Positions 7,680-14,486 of a stretch of DNA of 15,625 nt are shown here, in pieces. The notes beneath the pieces were generated by a model, which saw nothing but the letters and a program-made list of their open reading frames with translations, searched no databases and was not told where the DNA came from. The translations under genes were made by a program, and so were the position numbers. Source of the DNA: Desulfuromonadaceae bacterium. Lineage in GTDB: Bacteria; Desulfobacterota; Desulfuromonadia; Desulfuromonadales; Geopsychrobacteraceae. Location of the stretch: the NCBI GenBank assembly GCA_016744555.1, contig JADGED010000010.1, forward strand, positions 7,342 through 22,966, written 5' to 3'. Each line of letters opens with the position of its first letter. Position 1 is the stretch's first letter.

Positions 7680-7691
7680 AGATTGCAATCT
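7680..7691. repeat. Perfect 12-bp palindrome upstream of ispE
   Basis: AGATTGCAATCT is its own reverse complement and is centred about 75 bp before the ispE start codon. It overlaps the only weak promoter candidate for ispE, so it could be an operator, but it may also be chance in AT-rich DNA. Confidence 0.4.
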
Positions 7692-7760
7692 TAATGGATT
7701 ATTTATGTGACGGTTTGTAGTTTTGTGTTTGTAGGGTATTGCTAAGGAGGTTGTAGGTTA

Positions 7761-8612
7761 ATGTTGAGTAAAACATTTATGGCTCCGGCCAAAATAAACC
7801 TGTGTTTGCATGTTTTGGGGCGCCGAGAAAACGGTTATCATGAACTGGCCATGGCTATGCAGCGGGTCAGTCTATATGATGAGATAACTATTAATGTCGG
7901 ATCTCTTGCTGGCGTTAGGGTTTCTTGTGGGGGGCTAGAGTTGCCCGCTGGTGAAGACAATATAGCCGCTAGTGCCGCGCGGTTACTGCTTGCAACGGTG
8001 GGCAGTAACAAGGGTGTCGATATAGAAATTGTTAAAAAAATTCCAATCGCTGCAGGGTTAGGCGGTGGTTCCTCTGATGCGGCAACCGTTTTGCTGGGAA
8101 TAACTGAATTGTTAGGTTTGGAATTAGGTTATGAAGAGTTAGCTGACCTTGGAGCGCAGTTAGGTGCCGACGTCCCATTTTTCCTCTATCAGCATCCAGC
8201 TTGGGCTACGGGAATAGGGACGCAATTGGAGCTTTTGCCGCCTTTGCCTGAGGTTGCATACTTGTTGGTAAATCCAAGAATAGCCGTTTCAACTGCTGAG
8301 GTTTACCAAAGTTTACAGTTGACAAAAGGGGGTGAAGTGGCTAACCTTCCAAGGTTTTCTGTAGTGACCATGGCTGACCTTTGTGCCACGCTATATAATG
8401 ATCTTGAAGCTGTTACTTTAGAGAAGTTTCCGCTAATTGCTGAAATTAAGGAACTTTTGCTCGATTCAGGTGCCAAAGGTGCTTTGATGTCTGGCAGTGG
8501 AGCCACTGTTTTTGGGGTCTATGATGATCTGGTTGCGGCAACCAAGGCGGGGGAAAAGTTGGCGATAGATAACGATTGGCTGGTGTATCCGGTCCTGCCA
8601 GTTCTAGCGTAA
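7761..8612 (+). CDS. ispE: 4-diphosphocytidyl-2-C-methyl-D-erythritol kinase
   Basis: This GHMP kinase phosphorylates CDP-methylerythritol with ATP in the MEP pathway to isopentenyl diphosphate; it is cytosolic. Its 283 residues match the family length. The N-terminus has APAKINLCLHVLGRRENGYHEL, including Lys11. The glycine-rich ATP loop is PIAAGLGGGSSDAA (95-108). Probable catalytic Asp137 lies in GADVPFF. The C-terminal MSGSGATVFGVY is the third GHMP motif. ATG 7761 is preceded by AAGGAGG (7744-7750) at 10 nt. The ispE, tRNA-Gln, prs, rplY, pth order that follows is familiar from delta-proteobacteria. No terminator is obvious after the stop; a new promoter begins 14 nt downstream. Confidence 0.96.
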   Translation: MLSKTFMAPAKINLCLHVLGRRENGYHELAMAMQRVSLYDEITINVGSLAGVRVSCGGLELPAGEDNIAASAARLLLATVGSNKGVDIEIVKKIPIAAGLGGGSSDAATVLLGITELLGLELGYEELADLGAQLGADVPFFLYQHPAWATGIGTQLELLPPLPEVAYLLVNPRIAVSTAEVYQSLQLTKGGEVANLPRFSVVTMADLCATLYNDLEAVTLEKFPLIAEIKELLLDSGAKGALMSGSGATVFGVYDDLVAATKAGEKLAIDNDWLVYPVLPVLA

Positions 8613-8626
8613 TTTAGAATTGAAGG

Positions 8627-8655
8627 TTGACAGCAGGTGGTAACTCGGGTACAAA
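8627..8655 (+). promoter_or_regulatory. Sigma-70 promoter for tRNA-Gln and probably prs
   Basis: A perfect -35 TTGACA (8627-8632), a 17-bp spacer and -10 TACAAA (8650-8655) put the start near 8662, about 43 nt before the tRNA. A short inverted repeat, AAACC/GGTTT (8654-8666), spans the -10 and start region. No terminator clearly separates the tRNA from prs, so the promoter may serve both. Confidence 0.78.
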
Positions 8656-8704
8656 ACCGCCGGTTTGTAATATGTTTATAAAAAAACTAAATACGTAAAA
8701 TTAA

Positions 8705-8779
8705 TGGGGCGTCGCCAAGCGGTAAGGCACTGGATTTTGATTCCAGCATTCCCAGGTTCGATCCCTGGCGCCCCAGCCA
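8705..8779 (+). tRNA. tRNA-Gln (anticodon TTG)
   Basis: The cloverleaf is complete over 75 nt with encoded CCA. The acceptor stem is TGGGGCG (8705-8711) with CGCCCCA (8769-8775), then discriminator G and CCA (8777-8779). The anticodon stem CTGGA/TCCAG (8730-8734 and 8742-8746) holds loop TTTTGAT with anticodon TTG at 8737-8739, which reads CAA and, by wobble, CAG. The T arm is CCCAGGTTCGATCCCTGG, with the usual GTTCGAT core. The 5' T:A acceptor end is typical of bacterial tRNA-Gln. Confidence 0.97.
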
Positions 8780-8930
8780 TAAAAATTAAACTGATCTCGA
8801 AAGGGATCGAAGCGGAGCGAGTGCTTTCGCTGCAGTTATGACAAAATAGCCAAAGTCAGGTTGGTTGAACTGTGCAGCTGGCACAATTCAACTATTTTGC
8901 ATTCTATTCCAGCCAAAAGGTATTTAACCC
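8780..8930 (+). other. Structured leader between tRNA-Gln and prs
   Basis: This 151-nt stretch has no gene but three stem-loops. GATCTC/GGGATC (8793-8798, 8803-8808) has a GAAA tetraloop. AGCGA/TCGCT (8816-8820, 8827-8831) encloses 6 nt. The largest is GTTGAA-C-TGTGC (8864-8875) with GCACA-A-TTCAAC (8881-8892), one mismatch and a 5-nt loop. Outer arms CAAAATAG (8842-8849) and CTATTTTG (8892-8899) are also complementary. The large stem is followed by TATTTTG, so it might act as a weak terminator or attenuator that lowers prs expression relative to the tRNA, or as a processing signal. I recognise no known riboswitch. Confidence 0.5.
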
Positions 8931-9869
8931 GTGGGTATGTTGAAAATTTTTACCGGCAATTCAAATCAGCCACTTGCAAATGATATTTGTAAACATCTGA
9001 ATGTTCAGTTAGGGCAGGCTCACGTCAAAACATTTTCAGATGGTGAGGTTCAGGTTGAAATCGGTGACAATGTGCGTGGTCGAGATGTCTACGTAATCCA
9101 ATCTACCTCATCTCCAGCAAATCATAACTTGATGGAGTTGTTAGTTATGGTCGATGCCCTGAAGAGGTCTTCAGCGGCTCGAATAAATGCTGTAGTGCCA
9201 TATTTTGGATATGCACGTCAGGATCGCAAGGTTGCACCACGTGCGCCGATTACCGCTAAACTAGTAGCTGATCTGATGTCAGTCGCTGGTATTGACCGCC
9301 TTTTGACCATGGATTTGCATGCCGGTCAGATACAGGGGTTTTTTGATATCCCTGTTGATCACCTTTATGCAGCACCGGTAATGTTGGACGAAATAAGAAT
9401 GCAACACATTGGCGAGTTGATTGTGGTCTCTCCAGATGCTGGCGGTACAGAGCGTGCCCGAGCATTTGCAAAACGGTTAAATGCCGGTTTGGCTATTATT
9501 GATAAGCGCCGGAGTGGTCCCAACGTCGCTGAGGTAATGCATATTATTGGTGATGTTAAAGGGAAAAATTGCGTTATAATTGATGATATGATTGATACTG
9601 CTGGTACCTTGTGTGCCGCTGCTACTGCTTTACAAGACCAAGGTGCAGTTGATGTTTATGCTTGCGCAACTCACCCAGTGCTTTCAGGCCCAGCGCTACA
9701 ACGTATATCTGATAGCCCACTAAAAAAAGTTTTCGTCACAGATACCATCCCTACACAAGAAAAACTGGATAAGTGTGATAACCTAAGTAGTTTGTCGGTT
9801 AGTCATTTGTTGGCAGAGGCGATTCGCCGTACCCACAATGCCGAATCGGTAAGCTCGTTGTTTGTATAA
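8931..9869 (+). CDS. prs: Ribose-phosphate pyrophosphokinase (PRPP synthetase)
   Basis: It makes PRPP from ribose 5-phosphate and ATP for purine, pyrimidine, NAD, histidine and tryptophan synthesis; it is a cytosolic oligomer. At 312 residues it has normal class I length. The N-terminus is LKIFTGNSNQPLA, then FSDGEVQVEI (about 36-45) near the ATP site. The flexible-loop region is GYARQDRKVAPRAPITAKL. MDLHAGQIQGFF includes His130, and SPDAGGTERA follows. The PRPP-binding loop is VIIDDMIDTAGTL (from 215). I chose GTG 8931, which has AAGG (8917-8920) at 10 nt. ATG 8937 would remove two residues and is 16 nt from that site. It probably shares the tRNA-Gln promoter and is followed closely by rplY. 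Confidence 0.96.
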   Translation: MGMLKIFTGNSNQPLANDICKHLNVQLGQAHVKTFSDGEVQVEIGDNVRGRDVYVIQSTSSPANHNLMELLVMVDALKRSSAARINAVVPYFGYARQDRKVAPRAPITAKLVADLMSVAGIDRLLTMDLHAGQIQGFFDIPVDHLYAAPVMLDEIRMQHIGELIVVSPDAGGTERARAFAKRLNAGLAIIDKRRSGPNVAEVMHIIGDVKGKNCVIIDDMIDTAGTLCAAATALQDQGAVDVYACATHPVLSGPALQRISDSPLKKVFVTDTIPTQEKLDKCDNLSSLSVSHLLAEAIRRTHNAESVSSLFV

Positions 9870-9908
9870 AAATAAGATTTATTATCTACACCGATGGAGG
9901 ATAGATAG

Positions 9909-10538
9909 ATGGCTCAAGCAGAATTGAATATTGAACTACGTGAGAAAAGTGGCAAAGGCGTTGCTCGTAAATTAAGGGCAGCAGGAAAAATACCAGCGGT
10001 TGTTTACGGTAAGGGGCTTGATCCTACTGCTGTAATTGTTGACCCTAAAGATGTTGAAGAGGCGGTGTCTGGCGAAGCTGGAACCAATACTTTGATCACC
10101 TTAAAAGGTGTGGCTGAACTTGATGGTACCGTTGTAGTTGTAAAAGACGCAGATGTTCATCCGATTCGTCGGAATCTGATTAATGCTGATTTCTATGCTA
10201 TCAATCTAACCGAAAAATCTGCTTTTATGGTCCCTATAAATGTGGTTGGAACTTCTGTTGGTCAAACAGAGGGCGGTTCATTGCAGTTGGTACGGACTGA
10301 ACTTGAAGTTTTGTGTTTGCCTACGCAGGTTCCACAATCAATTGATATTGATGTTACCGCTTTGCAAATTGGTGACACTGTCCACATTGAAGAGGTTGCA
10401 GCTCCTGAAGGTATTGAATTAGTTCACGAAGTCAATTTCACCGTTATCACCGTTAGCATTATTAAAGAAGAAGTAGTTGCTGACGAAGAAGAAGAAGTCG
10501 TAGCTGAGGGTGATGAGGCTGCACCTGCAGCTGAATAG
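9909..10538 (+). CDS. rplY: 50S ribosomal protein L25, long general stress protein Ctc form
   Basis: This 5S rRNA-binding protein of the large subunit has 209 residues, the long two-domain Ctc/TL5 form rather than the short E. coli L25. The N-terminal L25 domain includes LREKSGKGVARKLRAAGKIPAVVYGKG and VHPIRRNLINADFYAI (about residues 5-95). The C-terminal beta domain follows (to about 185; LPTQVPQSIDIDVTALQIGDTVHI). The tail is strongly acidic and alanine-rich (EEEEVVAEGDEAAPAAE), common in this form. ATG 9909 has GGAGG (9896-9900) at 8 nt. It lies 39 nt after prs and 22 nt before pth, the usual prs-rplY-pth order, so these translation-related genes are likely co-transcribed. Confidence 0.95.
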   Translation: MAQAELNIELREKSGKGVARKLRAAGKIPAVVYGKGLDPTAVIVDPKDVEEAVSGEAGTNTLITLKGVAELDGTVVVVKDADVHPIRRNLINADFYAINLTEKSAFMVPINVVGTSVGQTEGGSLQLVRTELEVLCLPTQVPQSIDIDVTALQIGDTVHIEEVAAPEGIELVHEVNFTVITVSIIKEEVVADEEEEVVAEGDEAAPAAE

Positions 10539-10560
10539 TTTTTGTGATTGATTAATTAAG

Positions 10561-11139
10561 GTGAAGTTATTGGTAGGTCTGGGAAATCCCGGAACCAAAT
10601 ATGCCGCTACTAGGCACAATATTGGCTTTATGGTCGCAGAACATGTTGCTGCCAGCCATAACATCTCTTTAAAGAAAAAAGGTTATCAGGGTGTTTATGG
10701 AGTTGGCAGGGCTGCAACTCAAGAAACGACAATCCTGCTACCCCATACATTTATGAATTGCAGTGGCGCCAGCGTAAAAGCTGCGTATAAATCCCTCGGA
10801 GTTTCTTCGGGGGATTTAATTGTGATTTCTGATGACCTTGACCTACCGTTTGGACGATTGCGGATTAAAACTGCTGGAGGTCATGGTGGGCATAACGGTT
10901 TACGCGATATCGTTGCCGTGGTTGGTTGCAAAGACTTTATCCGTTTGCGGATAGGGATTGGGCGTCCAGAACGTGGAGATGTCACTGGGCATGTATTAAG
11001 CCGGTTTGCAACTGATGAACAAAAACTTTTGCCCCAGCTACTGGATACTGCGGTAGCTGCGGTAGAAAAAATATTGGTTAATGGTGCAACCGAAGCAATG
11101 AATGCTTTTAATAACTATAACTTGTTAGCTGAACAGTAA
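10561..11139 (+). CDS. pth: Peptidyl-tRNA hydrolase
   Basis: It releases tRNA from prematurely dropped peptidyl-tRNA, recycling tRNA for translation. Its 192 residues match the bacterial Pth family. KLLVGLGNPGTKYAATRHNIGF contains Asn9 and catalytic His19. HTFMNCSGASV holds the conserved Asn, DDLDLPFGRLRIK includes Asp91/Asp92, and GGHGGHNGLRDI and RLRIGIGRP follow. All expected active-site elements are present. The start is GTG 10561, because the protein then begins VKLLVGLGNPG as in relatives. No good Shine-Dalgarno lies upstream; the only AAGG overlaps the start codon. Initiation may rely on coupling to rplY, which stops 22 nt earlier. Confidence 0.96.
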   Translation: MKLLVGLGNPGTKYAATRHNIGFMVAEHVAASHNISLKKKGYQGVYGVGRAATQETTILLPHTFMNCSGASVKAAYKSLGVSSGDLIVISDDLDLPFGRLRIKTAGGHGGHNGLRDIVAVVGCKDFIRLRIGIGRPERGDVTGHVLSRFATDEQKLLPQLLDTAVAAVEKILVNGATEAMNAFNNYNLLAEQ

Positions 11140-11143
11140 ACAC

Positions 11144-11153
11144 TTAACGTTAA
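11144..11153. repeat. 10-bp palindrome in the pth-hppA gap
   Basis: TTAACGTTAA is a perfect palindrome between the pth stop and the hppA ribosome binding site. It could be an operator, but its short, AT-rich make-up allows chance occurrence. The gap is only about 30 nt, and I see no promoter in it. Confidence 0.3.
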
Positions 11154-11177
11154 ACACACGAGAGAGGTATGGAACAA

Positions 11178-13193
11178 ATGCAACTACAAATGTGGGCTCC
11201 GATCTTAGGAGTAATCGGATTTGTGATCGCGATTGTGCTTTATAAAGTTGTAAAGGCACAACCGGTCGGTGATGAGAAGATGCGTGAGATTTCTGACGAT
11301 ATCCATGCTGGTGCTATGGCCTTTTTAGGTCGTGAGTATCGGGTTTTAGCTATCTTTATTGCAGTGGTATTTGTTTTGATTGCCATCGCTATGAGCCCTA
11401 AGACAGCTGTCGCTTTTCTTGGTGGTGCATTGTGCTCAATGACTTGTGGTTTTATCGGTATGAAGGCCGCAACAAGAGCTAACGTAAGAACTACGGAAGC
11501 TGCCCGTGCTTTTGGCCAAGCCAAAGCCCTTGAAGTTTCTTTTAACGGTGGTGCTGTTATGGGTCTTGCCGTTGCTTCTTTAGGTCTAGTTGGTGTTGGT
11601 GTCGCTTATATTTTCTTCGGCGGCAACCCAGAAACTGCTAAATACATCAATGGTTTTGCCATGGGTGCTTCCTCTATTGCATTGTTTGCTCGAGTCGGTG
11701 GTGGTATCTACACCAAAGCTGCTGACGTCGGTGCTGACTTAGTTGGTAAGGTAGAAGCAGGGATTCCTGAAGATGATCCACGTAACCCAGGTGTTATCGC
11801 TGATAACGTTGGTGACTGTGTTGGTGATACCGCTGGTATGGGTGCCGACATCTTTGAATCTTATGTTGGTTCTATTATTGCGACTATGGCAATTGCCGCT
11901 GCAGCTGGTCCAGAGCTTCTCGCTAAGCTTGGTGCTGGTGCTGAAACACAAGCTAGCGCTATGTTGCTGCCATTAGCTCTTGCCATGATTGGTCTTATCT
12001 TTTCCTTTATTGGCATTGGTTCAATGAAGTTGCTAAAGAGTATGGATCCAGCAAAGGCACTTCACTACACGACCTTTGTTGCTGCTGGTGGTTTTCTTGT
12101 CGCCGCTTTCATCTACATTCAAATCGCTGGCCTAAATACTGGAATTTTCTGGGCTATTTTGGCTGGAACCTTGGCTGGTATAGCTATTGGCCAGATTACC
12201 GAGTACTACACTGCTCATGCTCCGGTAGCCCGGATTGCTGAAGCAAGTAAAACTGGTCCTGCGACTAACATCATTCATGGTTTAGCTGTTGGTCTTGAGT
12301 CTACTGCACTGCCAATTGTTATTATTTGTATTAGTATTTTTACTGCTAATTACTGTGCCGGTCTCTACGGTATTGGAATTGCTGCTGTTGGTATGTTAGC
12401 AACTGTTGGTGTAACTATGACTGTTGATGCTTACGGTCCAATTGCTGATAATGCTGGTGGTATTTCCGAGATGGCTGGCCTCGGTGAAGATGTTCGTAAG
12501 ATCACTGATGGTTTAGATGCAATTGGTAATACTACTGCTGCAATCGGCAAAGGTTTTGCTATCGGTTCTGCTGCACTTACCGCATTAGCATTGTTCTCGG
12601 CTTACGCAACTACCGTTGGCCTTGAAGTTATTAACCTTATCAATCCAATGGTTGTTATTGGTCTGTTAATCGGTGGTGCACTGCCATTCTTCATGGGTGC
12701 AATGACCATGACTAGTGTTGGTCGTGCTGCTGGTGCAATGGTTGAAGAGATCCGCCGCCAGTTTCGTGAAACACCTGGTTTGCTTGAAGGTAAAGAAGGC
12801 GTTAAGCCAGATTCACAACGTTGCGTTGATATCTCCGCTAAAGCGGCATTGCGCGAAATGGTTCTACCAGGTGTTATCGCCGTTGTTGCTCCAGTACTTA
12901 TCGGGTTCCTTCTTGGTAAAGAAGCTCTTGGTGGCATGCTCGCTGGTGCAACTGTTTGTGGTGTGTTGCTAGCACTGATGATGTCAAACGGTGGTGGTGC
13001 TTGGGATAATGCTAAAAAGTATATTGAGAGCGGGCAACTTGAAGGCGAAGGTAAAGGTAGTGAAGCGCACAATGCTGCTGTTATCGGTGATACCGTTGGT
13101 GACCCCTTCAAAGATACTTCTGGTCCTGCAATGAATATCCTAATCAAGCTTATGAGTGTTGTTGCTCTCGTTATCGCTCCACTGCTTGTATAG
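11178..13193 (+). CDS. hppA: Membrane-bound ion-pumping pyrophosphatase (K+-dependent class)
   Basis: It couples pyrophosphate hydrolysis to pumping of H+ or Na+ across the membrane. The 671-residue hydrophobic protein has a typical many-helix layout. The catalytic signature DVGADLVGKVE starts at residue 183, followed by EDDPRNPGVIADNVGD and GDTAGMGADIFESYVGS. The C-terminal acidic motif is GDTVGDPFKDTSGPA. At the known potassium switch the protein has GNTTAAIGKG (450-459), with Ala454 where K+-independent enzymes have Lys, so it should need K+. Glu227 in FESY is as in many Na+-pumping members, but the pumped ion is not proven. I chose ATG 11178, with GAGG (11164-11167) at 10 nt; ATG 11169 is only 1 nt from that site. 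A strong terminator follows. Confidence 0.95.
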   Translation: MQLQMWAPILGVIGFVIAIVLYKVVKAQPVGDEKMREISDDIHAGAMAFLGREYRVLAIFIAVVFVLIAIAMSPKTAVAFLGGALCSMTCGFIGMKAATRANVRTTEAARAFGQAKALEVSFNGGAVMGLAVASLGLVGVGVAYIFFGGNPETAKYINGFAMGASSIALFARVGGGIYTKAADVGADLVGKVEAGIPEDDPRNPGVIADNVGDCVGDTAGMGADIFESYVGSIIATMAIAAAAGPELLAKLGAGAETQASAMLLPLALAMIGLIFSFIGIGSMKLLKSMDPAKALHYTTFVAAGGFLVAAFIYIQIAGLNTGIFWAILAGTLAGIAIGQITEYYTAHAPVARIAEASKTGPATNIIHGLAVGLESTALPIVIICISIFTANYCAGLYGIGIAAVGMLATVGVTMTVDAYGPIADNAGGISEMAGLGEDVRKITDGLDAIGNTTAAIGKGFAIGSAALTALALFSAYATTVGLEVINLINPMVVIGLLIGGALPFFMGAMTMTSVGRAAGAMVEEIRRQFRETPGLLEGKEGVKPDSQRCVDISAKAALREMVLPGVIAVVAPVLIGFLLGKEALGGMLAGATVCGVLLALMMSNGGGAWDNAKKYIESGQLEGEGKGSEAHNAAVIGDTVGDPFKDTSGPAMNILIKLMSVVALVIAPLLV

Positions 13194-13222
13194 AAAATTG
13201 TTAAGCACAAATTGATTAATCT

Positions 13223-13260
13223 GATAGCCGGGGCTTTATTGCTCCGGCTATCTTTATTTT
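13223..13260 (+). terminator. Intrinsic terminator after hppA
   Basis: GATAGCCGGGGC (13223-13234) pairs with GCTCCGGCTATC (13241-13252), 12 bp with one G-T wobble and loop TTTATT, followed by TTTATTTT. It ends only 16 nt before the ychF start, so ychF is fed by read-through or by a promoter overlapping this region. Confidence 0.92.
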
Positions 13261-13276
13261 AAATGAGGAAAACTTT

Positions 13277-14371
13277 ATGGGCTTTAAATGTGGAATCGTT
13301 GGGCTGCCTAATGTAGGTAAATCAACTATCTTTAATGCAATTACTTCAGCAGGGGCTGAATCGGCAAATTATCCATTTTGTACGATAGAGCCAAATGTCG
13401 GAGTTGTAGCGGTACCAGATGCTCGGATGGATAAACTGGCTAATATTGTTTCTCCAAAAGAGATAGTTCCTACGGCCATGGAGTTTGTCGATATTGCCGG
13501 TTTAGTCCGTGGTGCGAGCAAAGGTGAGGGATTAGGTAACCAGTTTCTTGGTCATATTCGTCAAGTAGATGCTATCGCCCACATTGTTCGTTGTTTTGAA
13601 GATGAAAATGTTGTCCATGTTGACGGTGATGTAGATCCGTTGCGTGATATTGAGGTTATTCAAACGGAACTTAACCTTTCGGATTTAGATAGTATTGATC
13701 GGCGGATAGAGCGCAGTAAAAAACAAGCGAGAAGTGGAGATAAGAAGTTACAAGCTGAGTTGCAGGTTTTAGAGAAGTTGTCTGTCGCTTTAAATGACGG
13801 GCTACCTGCGCGTAGTGTTGAGCTTGATGACGAAGAACGTGACGCTCTTGCTGAAGTTGATTTAATTACCATGAAGCCAGTTCTCTATGTCGCTAATGTC
13901 GCTGAAGACGATCTCGAAGGAAGCCACCCCTTTGTGCAAAAAGTTAGTGACCATGCTGCTGCTGAAGGGGCTGAAATTGTAATTATTTGTGGTAAAATTG
14001 AAGCCGAGCTTGCTGAACTCGATAGTGAGGAGAAAATTGAGTTTTTGCAAGACTTGGGGTTGTCTGAAGCTGGCCTTGACCGAATGGTTCATGCTGGCTA
14101 CCGTTTGCTTGGGTTGATTACCTATTTTACTGCTGGGCCTAAAGAAGTTCGAGCTTGGACAGTTCCAGATGGTGCGTTGGCACCCCAAGCCGCTGGTGTT
14201 ATTCATACAGATTTTGAAAAAGGTTTTATCCGTGCTGAAGTTACTGCATATAATGACTATATTGAATCCGGTGGAGAAAGTGGAGCCAAAGAAAAAGGGC
14301 TGCTGCGTCTCGAGGGGAAAGAGTATCGAGTTATTGATGGTGACGTCATGCATTTCAGGTTTAATGTTTAG
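13277..14371 (+). CDS. ychF: Ribosome-associated redox-regulated ATPase YchF (Obg/OLA1 family)
   Basis: This universally conserved P-loop protein binds ribosomes and hydrolyses ATP rather than GTP; it is linked to translation and oxidative stress response. The 364 residues match the family. G1 is GLPNVGKST (9-17), and the family stretch NYPFCTIEPNVGVV follows. G3 is DIAGLVRGASKGEGLGNQFL (from 72). The G4 position reads NVAE (from 207) in place of NKxD, the change associated with ATP preference. A helical hairpin (about 125-175) and a C-terminal TGS domain (about 278-362, ending YRVIDGDVMHFRFNV) complete the protein. ATG 13277 has GAGG (13265-13268) at 8 nt. It lies between two strong terminators, so it is probably a single-gene unit. 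Confidence 0.96.
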   Translation: MGFKCGIVGLPNVGKSTIFNAITSAGAESANYPFCTIEPNVGVVAVPDARMDKLANIVSPKEIVPTAMEFVDIAGLVRGASKGEGLGNQFLGHIRQVDAIAHIVRCFEDENVVHVDGDVDPLRDIEVIQTELNLSDLDSIDRRIERSKKQARSGDKKLQAELQVLEKLSVALNDGLPARSVELDDEERDALAEVDLITMKPVLYVANVAEDDLEGSHPFVQKVSDHAAAEGAEIVIICGKIEAELAELDSEEKIEFLQDLGLSEAGLDRMVHAGYRLLGLITYFTAGPKEVRAWTVPDGALAPQAAGVIHTDFEKGFIRAEVTAYNDYIESGGESGAKEKGLLRLEGKEYRVIDGDVMHFRFNV

Positions 14372-14416
14372 TGCTGTAATTAGCTCGGTTTTGAGTTTTA
14401 AATAAGAGTGTTACCG

Positions 14417-14448
14417 TCCTCGCTTCAGCAATGAAGCGGGGATTTTTT
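14417..14448 (+). terminator. Intrinsic terminator after ychF
   Basis: TCCTCGCTTCA (14417-14427) pairs with TGAAGCGGGGA (14432-14442), including one T-G wobble, with a GCAA tetraloop and then TTTTTT (14443-14448). Confidence 0.93.
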
Positions 14449-14486
14449 ATGCAGTTGTATTTTAATTCAGTGGGAGCAAGCGGAAG

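Larger units (their letters stand above)
7398..7760. other. 363-bp divergent regulatory region between TAXI gene and ispE
   Basis: No gene is supported here. On the minus side it holds a sigma-54 promoter (7489-7504). Next to it is an AT-rich inverted repeat AAAATAA/TTATTTT (7510-7525). CTAGAT (7526-7531) and ATCTAG (7561-7566) form a spaced inverted repeat. TGGCT/AGCCA repeats lie at 7598-7638 and the palindrome AGATTGCAATCT at 7680-7691. On the plus side it must contain the ispE promoter, but I see no convincing sigma-70 pair; TTGCAG 7676 with TATTTA 7700 is weak. AAGGAGG at 7744-7750 is the ispE ribosome binding site. Confidence 0.6.

Noticed and set aside
8780..8930. Known riboswitch class (for example a purine, PRPP or glutamine-sensing RNA) in the prs leader
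   Set aside because: Hairpins are present, but I cannot match any conserved core of a known riboswitch, so it is reported only as a structured leader.
8705..8930. tRNA-Gln as an integration site for a mobile element
   Set aside because: No integrase gene and no direct repeat of the tRNA 3' end is visible, and ordinary housekeeping genes flank it.
12602..13210. 202-residue open frame on the minus strand inside hppA
   Set aside because: It is fully antisense to strongly conserved pyrophosphatase motifs, has low-complexity composition (many Ser, Thr, Pro, Ile) and no recognisable domain. It is a codon-usage shadow.
13862..14353. 163-residue minus-strand frame inside ychF
   Set aside because: It is antisense to the conserved TGS-domain half of ychF, with no family resemblance and no promoter or binding site.
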